A stretch of 64,000 nucleotides of DNA from Nectonema munidae (taxonomy: Eukaryota > Nematomorpha > Nectonematoida > Nectonematidae): NCBI GenBank assembly GCA_030549495.1, contig JAUIRK010000749.1:1-64000 (forward strand). The letters are read 5' to 3'. Numbering within the stretch: the first letter of the stretch is position 1; the number at the start of each line of letters is the position of its first letter. The notes beneath the pieces were generated by a model. That model made no database searches. It saw nothing but the letters and a program-made list of their open reading frames with translations, and had not been told where the DNA came from. Of the stretch, positions 56,101 through 64,000 are shown in pieces. Both the position numbers and the translations under genes were made by a program.

Positions 56101-58108
56101 AAATTCTTGTAAAAAGTTAACAACCCAAACGAGCTTTCTCTGCAATAGGAAAGAAACTTTCCAAAAAGCGATCATAGTGGCTCACACTTTAGATATTAGT
56201 CCGCCTAAAAAAAGGTTGATTATAGGTGGCATCTAAATGGTCATCATAATTTTTATGTAATTAAATTACGTAGAGCATAATTTTCATCACTCATTTCGTC
56301 TTTAATGTTTTCAAAATATAAATTTAAATTAGCATTTTAATCGATTTTTGGAGAGAATACTATGATAGAAAGACAAAGTAAGCAACCGTAATTATTACAA
56401 TTTTTCACTGTAGTATAAAAGCGCTTTTGTTTTAACGCTCATCAGGCAAACATGGGTCTTATCAGACCCGAGAAACTTTAAAAATGAAGATTTTTTTTGT
56501 CATAAATTGTATATATAGTTTTGAAACTTTTAAAATACCTCATTCTACTTGTATTTAAATCATTCAAAAAATATTTTTGTCAAAGTTATTATTTTTTATT
56601 CGACAACGACCTAAAAACTTTTAGCATTACGTTGCCATGGGTTTAATAGACCCAATAAGCAGTGAGCACTCACAAAAACATATTTGTGTGAAATGTAGTA
56701 AATATAAATTTAATATTTTTACAATTAAATAATAGTAAGTGTTTGTTCATATTGAACTTTGAAAAAGCCTCAAACAAATAAAGAAAACCTTTTTTTGCGG
56801 CGCGTCTTTTCACCCAAAAACACATTCAAAAAACACCTAAAAACTAGTTTTATTTGTAGTTTAAAGTAGTTTATTTGTAGTTTTATTAAATTGTACGTAT
56901 AGGGTGAAATCGGAAGTTATAGCTGTTCATGTAAAGTTAATTAATAGAATAAAAGAAATATTAATTGAAAAAATAGATATATATTTCTTATGATAATGGA
57001 TAAAACAAAGTCGATGGCACAGACACGCCGTTTTCTTGTAAAAATTACGTCTTTTGTAAAAAAAAACATTCTTATTCATTGAAAGCTTCCATGTTGCCAT
57101 CCCTAATACAATCTAAGAAAAGTAGCCAATATCAGTTTTGAGCGAGTGTTCGGACAAAATTGACCCACTAAATGATCAATCAAATCTAGACAGCCAATTC
57201 CAAAGCTTTTTTGAGTGTTTATGCGTATCCATTCTTCACCATTTACTGTATTGTTTCAAGTATTTATTTTTAATATAATGACTTTTTGTTATTTTAAATT
57301 ATTGATATGCGCATATTACAAGTCTTCTTCTTCGATACTCTTTGAAACATCAATCTATTCTCAATTTACTCCTAAAACGTTTTGTTGAATACACACAATT
57401 GATGATAATATAGCACAGGCGCGCAGCTGATTTATCCCATATGGGAAAGGTCACAAAGAACTATATGGTAAGCATTTGGTTCTCAAATGAAGCGAACCCC
57501 TTCGCTCTCCAGGCCATATTTGTTCGGATGATGTTTGCTAAATTTTAATCATCTCGTTTTCTTTTTGAAGAATTGTTCATATTACTTAAAGCAGACGTGG
57601 ATTACTGGGTAGTCATCGTGCATGAAAGGGTTAAACTAGGTTATTTTTATTTTATAGACTGGTGTCTAACTAGGCCTGAAGATGTGTTATATGCAGATAT
57701 AATTTTGAGTCGCATGTGGCTCGCATCTCCTCCAGGATCTATCTCTACACAGCAATGACCAAAAAAATGAAATTTAAATATAAACGGCCTAAAAACATAC
57801 AAAAACTTTTGTATTTTGGTAAAATTCTATTAAAAGTATTCCTTTTGGACATGGCATTAAAAAGTTTTTGTAGCACGGTTTGTCTAGGATTGCTTTAGTG
57901 AATCTTTTACTAAAGATAGATTTTTGATAAATGTAAATTCACGCTTTCAAAAAGTTTATATGAACATAAATATTTTATTATTATCATTTACTTGTGAAGT
58001 TTCGAAAGACTTTTGATCTAAATCCCGCATCAAATCGAAATTTCTCTTTATTTCAGGAGATAAACTTTCCAAACAATCGATATATTGTTCCAAATTAACA
58101 GCCAGCAT
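46963..58108 (-). CDS. ING5: ING4/5-type inhibitor of growth protein, four exons
   Basis: Nuclear histone-mark reader: ING4/5 proteins recruit HBO1/MOZ-type histone acetyltransferase complexes to H3K4me3 through the PHD finger (family knowledge). Exons on the minus strand: 58108-57992, 55020-54783, 52595-52258, 47100-46963; 831 nt, 276 aa plus stop. The N-terminal ING helical domain (about 4-115) reads [19 protein letters not shown] and later [21 protein letters not shown] Lys-rich linker with KLSKRRK and DKKK is a likely nuclear localisation signal. The PHD finger has C4HC3 ligands C227, C229, C240, C245, H251, C254, C267, C270, with [13 protein letters not shown] just before it, and a short basic tail HEKKK. 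The start aligns with human ING4/5; an acceptor-like TTTTTAG nine bases before the ATG suggests a 5' UTR exon further up. ING4 and ING5 cannot be separated here; the symbol follows the single arthropod orthologue. Confidence 0.95.
47640..47835 (-). mobile_element. tRNA-derived SINE, second family
   Basis: Minus strand: B box GTGGGTTCGATCCCGC (47784-47769) with an A-box-like AAGTCAAGGGTTAAGC upstream, then an unrelated tail ending near GTTACCAATATT. The head cannot fold as a complete tRNA. ING intron 3. Confidence 0.65.
48380..49455 (-). pseudogene. hAT (ZBED5-like) transposase relic in ING intron 3
   Basis: Minus strand, N to C: BED-finger end [19 protein letters not shown] (about 49400-49345), [13 protein letters not shown], then after a gap [20 protein letters not shown] (48900-48840), [32 protein letters not shown] and [14 protein letters not shown] (48555-48510). 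Relatives read LFxKLCEEMGSxHxxLLFHTEVRWLSRG. The catalytic middle is largely deleted and there are several stops. Confidence 0.8.
50240..50720 (+). pseudogene. Possible pogo/Tigger C-terminal relic
   Basis: [23 protein letters not shown] stretch (about 50300-50365), then [11 protein letters not shown] and [18 protein letters not shown]. The W-x-x-V then L-x-x-x-W arrangement and the acidic, Lys-rich tail fit Tigger C-termini, but no catalytic block is present. Confidence 0.35.
50873..51258. mobile_element. hAT-type MITE
   Basis: Left end CAGGGGTGGGCCACATGCGG; right end ACTGCCCACCCCCGTCC, whose inverse GGGGGTGGGCAGT is an imperfect match. The GTGGGC-x-GCGGCCC style is common in hAT MITEs. Abuts the next element. 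Confidence 0.6.
51270..51885 (-). mobile_element. hAT (GTF2IRD2-like) element with transposase C-terminus
   Basis: Ends TGCATGCGTGGGCAACCTT (51266-51284) and, inverted, TTTATGCATGGGCAACCC (near 51880) look like terminal repeats. Minus strand between them encodes [20 protein letters not shown] and [27 protein letters not shown], the hAT dimerisation region of GTF2IRD2-type transposases. Internally deleted, at least one frameshift. Confidence 0.75.
52258..52595 (-). CDS. ING5: ING exon 3, linker and start of PHD finger (residues 119-231)
   Basis: 338 nt, acceptor ATCTTTGTAG, donor GTGAGC. It encodes the basic linker ([19 protein letters not shown]), an acidic/Ser stretch and then [17 protein letters not shown], whose two cysteines open the PHD finger. 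The split after CICHQ puts the remaining six zinc ligands in exon 4. Confidence 0.93.
53000..53965 (+). pseudogene. hAT (ZMYM1/TTF-type) transposase relic in ING intron 2 side
   Basis: Plus strand, within the 52596-54782 intron: [20 protein letters not shown] (about 53140-53200), [15 protein letters not shown] (53395-53440), and the C-terminal [20 protein letters not shown] then [15 protein letters not shown] (53835-53945). Relatives: ILTIPVSSASAERSFSxLKRIK. Several breaks; the middle is mostly gone. Confidence 0.75.
54061..54660. other. AT-rich ING intron 2 sequence
   Basis: Nothing recognised; short frames only. Confidence 0.4.
54783..55020 (-). CDS. ING5: ING exon 2 (residues 40-118 plus one base)
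   Basis: 238 nt, acceptor TTCTTTGCAG, donor GTATGC. It completes the ING domain ([26 protein letters not shown]). More GC-rich than the flanking introns, as expected for an exon. The plus-strand frame across it is a shadow. Confidence 0.94.
55021..57991. other. ING intron 1
   Basis: 2971 bases. Holds the piggyBac-type end at 56432 and a short coding-like plus-strand stretch at 55300-55470 ([20 protein letters not shown]) that I cannot assign. The rest is AT-rich without signal. Confidence 0.5.
56432..56665 (+). repeat. piggyBac-type end with subterminal repeat
   Basis: TTAA (56432-56435), then CGCTCATCAGGCAAACATGG and the hyphenated palindrome GGGTCTTATCAGACCC. A second, diverged unit GTTGCCATGGGTTTAATAGA with CCC follows about 180 bases on. 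Similar to 33385. No opposite end located. Confidence 0.5.
57992..58108 (-). CDS. ING5: ING exon 1 (residues 1-39)
   Basis: 117 nt from ATG to TCACAA with donor GTAAAT, phase 0. It encodes [15 protein letters not shown] and [11 protein letters not shown], aligned with YLEHYLDSIENLP and FQLMRELDQRT of ING5. Too short for ordinary ORF detection. Confidence 0.93.
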
Positions 58109-58455
58109 GCTATGAACCTAAAAATGGGTAAAAGGGGTGAATAATTCTTACAAAAAAAGTAGATAACCGCACAAATAGCACACAAATACAAATACAAATG
58201 TTAAAAGATATCCGGGTTAAAATGTCAAGCTTAAAAACCAATATTCGATATGATGATTATCATATGATCACTTATGATAAATAGGAAAGATTTAAATCAA
58301 CTGAATTTATTAATTAACTGATTGAATACACACTCGACAGATTTACGAGCAAACCTGGAGTCTAAATGTCAAAATAATTTAGTAAAATTTGTGAGATAGT
58401 TTCGTTTTGATTAGATAATTACAATGGAACCTAGGTTAAAATTATCAAAAAAATA

Positions 58456-60010
58456 CAGTCAAGTCTCGTTGTTACGTCACCATTCGTTCCTGAAAAAAGA
58501 CGGAACTTCGAGGCTGACGGAAAATTGAAAAAAGAAAATTAATAAATTCAATTTGATTAAAATTGAACATTTTGATTTTAATGCAGGGTTAGTTTTTCAT
58601 GTAAGGGAATAAACTCATAAAGTTTAAATATTATTTTGGCGTCAGTATTTTTTAAGAAAAAATACTTCTATAACACAATCAATAAAGAAAGTGAACTTGA
58701 AATCAATAAAGCACTTGAACTTGACACTACATAAAAAAATGATTAAAGTTCAGCACTAGAGCCACAAAACTACTAGACGACAACATACTAAATATTTTCA
58801 ACAACAAAAATATTTTATTCTATTTTTGTAAAAAATCTTTTAAAGTAGTGTTTTGCTACTTTAAGCTATTTTCTTCCAAAGCACGCATTGCAGCCCAAAA
58901 ATTGTCCAGGTGATCTTTATTTAAAATAGGATTTTGCTCGATGTAATTTATAGCAGTAGCAAGACATCTTCTCGCATTTGTAAGACTCACTATTTTTTCT
59001 TCTTCGCCATCATCACTACCGCAGTCAGCAATAGTTTTTGAGCCAATCACTTTCTCCATAATATCTTCATTGTTGAGTGAAGGAGTCACTTCCATGGTGC
59101 CGTCAACATCCACTAATTCATCAGTGGACATGCGGCTTGTATTAGGAGTTTCTAAATTATCAGGTAGTGAGTCTAGATGATTTTGCAATACCTCTATAGT
59201 AGAAACGGTTTCATCAGAATTTTGAGTGTTTTGTAAATTATGAGATGAAGGAAATAAAATAGAAGTATCAGGTCAGCAATATTTCTCCCCATTTGTTCCA
59301 TTTTTTAGCTTCAATAGCCAAGTTTGGCATAAGTTTGTAGTCACCGATGCCTTTGAGTTATGATAATAATCAACATAAATATTTGGATCACATTTTTTTC
59401 CAAAGCACCGAGGTTGTTTTGCTTTCCCAATGAAAAAAGACTTAAGTTTGTGAGTTCCATCACTATTAGAGCACAAAAGCACAGTCAGCATATCTTTGCA
59501 TTTGCACGTCCTTTTACGGGTGCTATTAGGCTGAAGTCTATAAAACAAACCTGTTTCGTCGTAATTGTAAATGTTTGCTGGATCTACATTGGCAAGTCTT
59601 TGTTGGAAACGTTCGTCACAGCATTTAAGTCAGCGCTCCACTTTCTCCATGAGTATGACGTTTGCTTATTCCATGTCTTTTTTGAAGCGATCTAACCATT
59701 CACGAGAGTGAGTAAAATTCATGATTTGCATATCTTTGCTAGTCTTGTGCTTTTTCTTTTAACTTCAAGTCTGTGATACACGCAATTTTTTATCTCATTT
59801 CATTAAACCAAAGCATAATAGCTTCTTCTAGCTTAAAACGTGTTTAGTTGGACGTCCTGAAGTGGAACATGATTCTGAAACCCACTTTTTGCTGCTTCTC
59901 AAGATGTCACCAACGGTTGTACGACCAATGGTTAGTTTCTATTTGGGAGAAAAATATGCATCACTTTAACTATGACTTGCTGTTAGATACTCACTCTTAT
60001 AAAGAGAAAT
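58456..60010 (-). mobile_element. pogo/Tigger transposon with deleted catalytic core
   Basis: TA (58454-58455) then CAGTCAAGTCTCGTTGTTAC is a Tigger-type end. Minus-strand transposase: GRTTVGDILRSSKKWV (about 59920), LEEAIMLWFNEMR (59840-59800), REWLDRFKKRHGISK (59700-59660), ANIYNYDETGLFYRLQP (59590-59540, first catalytic Asp), CKDMLTVLLCSNSDGTHKL, FFIGKAKQPRCFGKK, VDYYHNSKASVT. The DN-AH and LPPNTTS blocks are missing: after about 59275 the frame jumps to an acidic C-terminal tail (59188-58856). A frameshift near 59600 also breaks it. The other end was not found before 60250. Confidence 0.85.
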
Positions 60011-61247
60011 TTTTTATTCTTTTTCCACTACAAAATCAGGACGTAATCTCTTTTCTTGTTTTAAAATTGAAGAAATTGGCAAAAATAAAAAAACTACAAA
60101 AAATAATTACCCAATCTAAAATTTAAAACACAATACAAAATGCAATGACTATGCCGAAGTTTCAGAAAAATTTAAATTATCATAAATACAAACTTAACAA
60201 GATTTTAGTTAATAGCAGGGCGTACTAAAGCGCTACGCGCGGCGGGCCACTCGCACATAAATTGCAGGTGCGATTCATTTGTTTAAACTTTATGCGGACG
60301 GGGTGGGTGTGATTTCAATATTAGTACTACGGGTTCACTTGGAAAAGTGAGGGTATTTGCGAATTAATCTTAAAAAATGGGATAAGAATTCATTCATAGC
60401 TCATATCTGATTGTATAAAGTGTAACATGAGTAAGAACATCATACACACTGACACTTTTACGCAACTTGCTGGCCATCTTATTTCTGCAGGATCAGATTT
60501 AAAAAGCCAAACTGTCATTGATATTCTATTTTTGAACAGTGTTATAAATAATAAAATTTTGTTTTAAATCTAATATCATAAAAATTCTATGTATAAAAAG
60601 AGTATGATTTAAATGATATCTTTATCAAAATGAAATACTTATGTGTAAATTTAAAATTGTAGGCTTGCTATGAGTTTAAATTTTAAATTGCGGGTTTTAA
60701 AATTTTAAGTGTGGGGTGGTTGTGGGTATTTTTATAGCTGGTGTGTAAAATATTAAAATGGGGGAAGGGGGTTTTACAACCCGTGCAGGGCTCTACGGCG
60801 TATCTACTGAAAAAATGATTAATAAGATAGCTTTATGAAATAGAATAGGTTTTAAGAAATACTTAAGAGGAGATATTAATAAGATCACACTTGGACTTAA
60901 AAAATATGGAAACGTTTTCATGAGCTGAGAAGAGGCAAACGTAGTTAAATGTCCAAAAACCGTTTGACATGGATTAATAATCTTAAGGATAGTAGAAATT
61001 TATCATTGGATATATTTGTTTTTAAAAAAGTCTTAATCCCTTTTGAAAAAAACTTCCCCTCTGTAAAAATCTTATAAGGCCTCTGGTTATTATTTTCTTG
61101 TCATAGTTTTAAATTGTGCCTATCTTTTTGTGCGAAGTTTAAAAATAAACTTTAAGACAAAAAAACTTAGTAAAAGGTACAATAAAACAAAATACATTTG
61201 AAATTTGATGCGTTTTACCAATTATAAAAGTTTAAAATCAAAAAGTA
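60011..61247. other. Spacer between two DNA transposons
   Basis: Contains a GC-rich patch at about 60215-60310 (AGCGCTACGCGCGGCGGGCC) and CAGGGCTCTACGGCGTATC near 60786, possibly the ends of another hAT-type element, but their orientations do not pair. No gene. Confidence 0.35.
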
Positions 61248-61255
61248 CAAAATTT

Positions 61256-62171
61256 GGTACTCTCCTGTTTTGGCCCCGCGACTAATTTTTCCAATAAATG
61301 TTCCATAAACAATTCCATAAATGAATAATTAATCGTCTGGTTAAAACAATAATATAAATGAACAATTTAAAATCACTGATTTGTAAACTTGACAATGAAG
61401 AGAAATGCATCATTTATCTACAAGAGTTTGGAATCGTGCAGTTGAAGCGAAAATGTGCAAATGGACACTAAATGAAGTTTGTTTTTGGAGGAGGAAAGAA
61501 GAATCGTTGGCGTTGTTTTGACTAGAACAATTACATGAGAGAGGTATGTCTTTGGAAGCTTCTTAAACACCCTGTTGTCATTGGTGGTTAGGTATGCTTG
61601 TGGAGATAGATGAAGCATTGTTTGCCAAGAAGAAAAATCATGTTGGTCGAATTCCTCCACAACAGTGAGTGTTTGGATGTATTTGCATTAAAACCAAGGA
61701 AGTTTTCATGTTCGTTGTTAAAGATCGCACAGAAAGTACTCTAATTTTGCTCATCAATAAATACATACGTTTCGGTACGACAATTTCTGATAAATGGCAT
61801 GCATATCGAGGCGTTTTCAAAAAGTATCGATATACCAACATCTGGCAGTAAACTAGTCAAAATCTTGTGGAGCACATACCTAGCACATTGAACAACTTTG
61901 GCGTTCTGTAAAGGTCAGAAACAAGAGGAAATATGGAACTGATCGAGATGCTAAATCGATATTTAGCAGTTTCTTTGGCGTCACTCATCTTCAATTACAT
62001 TTGGTAATAATATATTTAATACAATTCATAATGATATGGCTGCACTTTATCCACCCACAGATTAAAAAAATTTTTTAGTTCTTTGTTTTCAATATACTTT
62101 TATTGAAAAATTTTCTTGATTATTCAGTACATTTTTTCCTTTAGGTGGCGGGGCCAAAACAAGAAAGTACC
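61256..62171 (+). mobile_element. Merlin DNA transposon, both ends present
   Basis: Left end GGTACTCTCCTGTTTTGGCC with CCGC; right end is its inverse, GGGGCCAAAACAAGAAAGTACC ending at 62171. Flanks CAAAATTT (61248-61255) and TAAAATCT (62172-62179) fit an 8-base target duplication with two changes. The plus strand encodes a Merlin (IS1016/ISXO2-like) DDE transposase in broken frames: IIYLQEFGIV, VEIDEALFAKKK (first Asp), VFGCICIKTKEVFMFVVKDR, INKYIRFGTTISDKWHAYRG (second Asp) and IEQLWRSVKVR (Glu). At least three frame breaks, so inactive. Confidence 0.9.
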
Positions 62172-62179
62172 TAAAATCT

Positions 62180-63280
62180 CAACAGTTAAGTTTAAAAATT
62201 TAGTCTGAATTTATAAAAATAAGTTTACAATAAGGAAGGCAAATATTTTTAGTGAAGATAAACATATGAGTGATATACAGTGTACAAGTATAATATCTAT
62301 GTACAAAAAAATCATTTCCTATCATAATCAAATGAACAACTCTGAAATTTATTAAAAACACTACGAAATTAATTTATCATAACAGACAATAATTTGAGCT
62401 CACTTAGGCTATATGCATTCATAAAGCTGAATATCGATTTGAACTTTTTATTATCAAAAAATTTTATTTGATCATTTCAAATTTTCAGTATATTTAACGG
62501 AGTATCGAGACAATATTTATAATACAATAACGTATTGGTTTCTAAAACCAGAAGGAGACGGATGTTGCATCAGACAGTTTTTTGAGGTTCGTTACAAAAA
62601 AAAACTAACGGATATTGAGTGCCGCAAAATCAAAGGACGGATTTTAGAGAAGTCTCAATCTCAAACTACATGTAAATGATTAATAAACAGATAATGTGTA
62701 AAATACCACAGAATGGAATACTTTTTGAGTGTGAATGATGTAGCAAGGATGAGACCGGTAGTACGGTGCTACTCAATGACATTAAAAAAAATTTGAAATA
62801 ACAAAAGCTATTTAATAATTAGATATAATTCTTAAGTATCACATATTAACAGTATATTATAATTTGATATAAAAGAAGAAAAATATATTTTTTTAAAAAG
62901 ATGTCTAAAAAATAAAACTATCATTTCACTTACTGTAATATAATGGGAATTATGTAAAAAAAAATAAATCTATATTCTTTTGAGTTAAATGCTTTAGATA
63001 GCAGTGCGATTGTCTAGTTTCTCCGATTTGAAATAGCCCTTTCAAAGATCCATACTTTCTTCTCAGAATTAAAAAAAAGCATTAAAAAGATATTAAATTT
63101 CTACTAACTAAGATAGAAAATTATTTTGTAGTAATAAAATCTTTTAAAAACATTTATTCAATTATATTTCCAACCCTTGAAAGCTCAACTTTTCTTTTAT
63201 AAATCGATTACTATCAAATCTTTAAACTCATTTTATATCTAACTTTCTTTATTTTTCATTAGGCTAATTAAACCCTATTG
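62180..63280. other. AT-rich intergenic stretch
   Basis: No gene, repeat or RNA recognised. Confidence 0.4.
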
Positions 63281-63309
63281 CTCTATTTTATTAGTTTATA
63301 TAATATTAT

Positions 63310-64000
63310 TTGACTAACATCCCTCATTTCCTCCGAATATTATTCACTGATATGACAAATAAAAGGGCACGCTCTAACCCTGAATCTCCCAATTCTATCA
63401 CCGAAACATTAAATCATCTATTCGATCATTTTATAGCTAACACCACACTATGTCCAAACCATCTAATACTATGTAACAACCTAAAATACAACATAGCCAT
63501 AAATTATATGAAAATTTTCGAAAACAAAAACATTAAATCTACCTCAATACAATCATACGCTAATGCTGCTAGTTTAGCCCCTACTCACATACCCCTACTC
63601 AATCATATCCTAACGCAACACCCATATCCACCACAAATACGCAAACCACTCTAAGCAAAAGAAAACACTTTGAACCAAACCTGACATTAAAAATCACTCC
63701 ATTTAATAACATTTCAAATAAAAAAAGGCCTTTCCTCGCTAAAAAGTCATTAGAAACAACTCCCTATCCATCGCCAAACAAGATCATCCCACTCAGGTAC
63801 CATTCACTTCCCATTCAAAAATGTAGACAAAAAAATTACTGCTAGAACAACCCTCATAAAAACACAAATCAAACATAACATAGACAACAACCACCACATA
63901 GTTATATCCTCTGGGAAATAAAATTAAATACACAAGGCTCACCCACACTCTAATTTCTAGCATCTTACAATAGCCGATATCGATGAATCCCCAAACTTTA
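63310..64000 (+). other. A/C-rich reading frame, possible LINE ORF1 start, cut by window end
   Basis: An open frame at 63310-63654 (114 codons; MTNKRARSNPESPNS from its second Met, later IQSYANAASLAPTHI) followed by similarly biased sequence to the window end. G is rare on the plus strand, as it is on the coding strand of the LINE at 10040-11880, so it may be the 5' part of a related element. No domain seen; the assignment is inference. Confidence 0.35.

Overview
The window is AT-rich metazoan nuclear DNA with long, transposon-filled introns. The mix of mobile elements (piggyBac, pogo/Tigger, several hAT lineages, Merlin, RTE-like and jockey/R1-like LINEs, tRNA-derived SINEs) and a multicopy protein family that I remember from arthropod genomes suggest an arthropod, perhaps a copepod-like crustacean. 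That placement is inference and weakly held.

Two host genes can be assembled exon by exon, and they converge. On the plus strand, 12106-41812 is a ten-exon DUS2 gene (tRNA dihydrouridine synthase 2), 449 codons with compatible splice phases throughout, ending in a double-stranded-RNA-binding domain and followed by AATAAA. On the minus strand, 58108-46963 is a four-exon ING4/5-type gene (276 codons): an N-terminal ING domain, a lysine-rich linker and a C-terminal PHD finger split between the last two exons. The genes act in unrelated processes (tRNA modification; histone-mark reading in an acetyltransferase complex). Their 3' ends are about 5.1 kb apart.

Region by region: 1-12105, upstream of DUS2, holds a broken piggyBac element, a 255-bp near-perfect foldback, a very long (CA)n tract, LINE pieces, a pogo/Tigger relic, a second piggyBac relic and a dispersed repeat with a 150-bp internal period. 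12346-41736 (DUS2 introns) holds tandem duplications, hAT relics, a SINE, a complete 3.2-kb hAT-type element bounded by an 8-bp target duplication with a MITE nested in it, a 42-bp minisatellite, a second pogo relic, an RTE-like LINE split by a hAT element, and two more piggyBac relics. 41813-46962 (between the genes) holds a hAT relic, a LINE reverse-transcriptase relic and a broken member of the arthropod multicopy family. 46963-58108 (ING) has hAT, pogo and SINE insertions in its introns plus a piggyBac-type end. 58109-64000 holds a pogo/Tigger copy that lost part of its catalytic domain, a 916-bp Merlin element with both ends and target duplication, and an A/C-rich reading frame that looks like the start of a LINE ORF1.

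I recognised no retrovirus-like, Polinton-like or toxin elements, no CRISPR array and no bona fide tRNA or rRNA gene.
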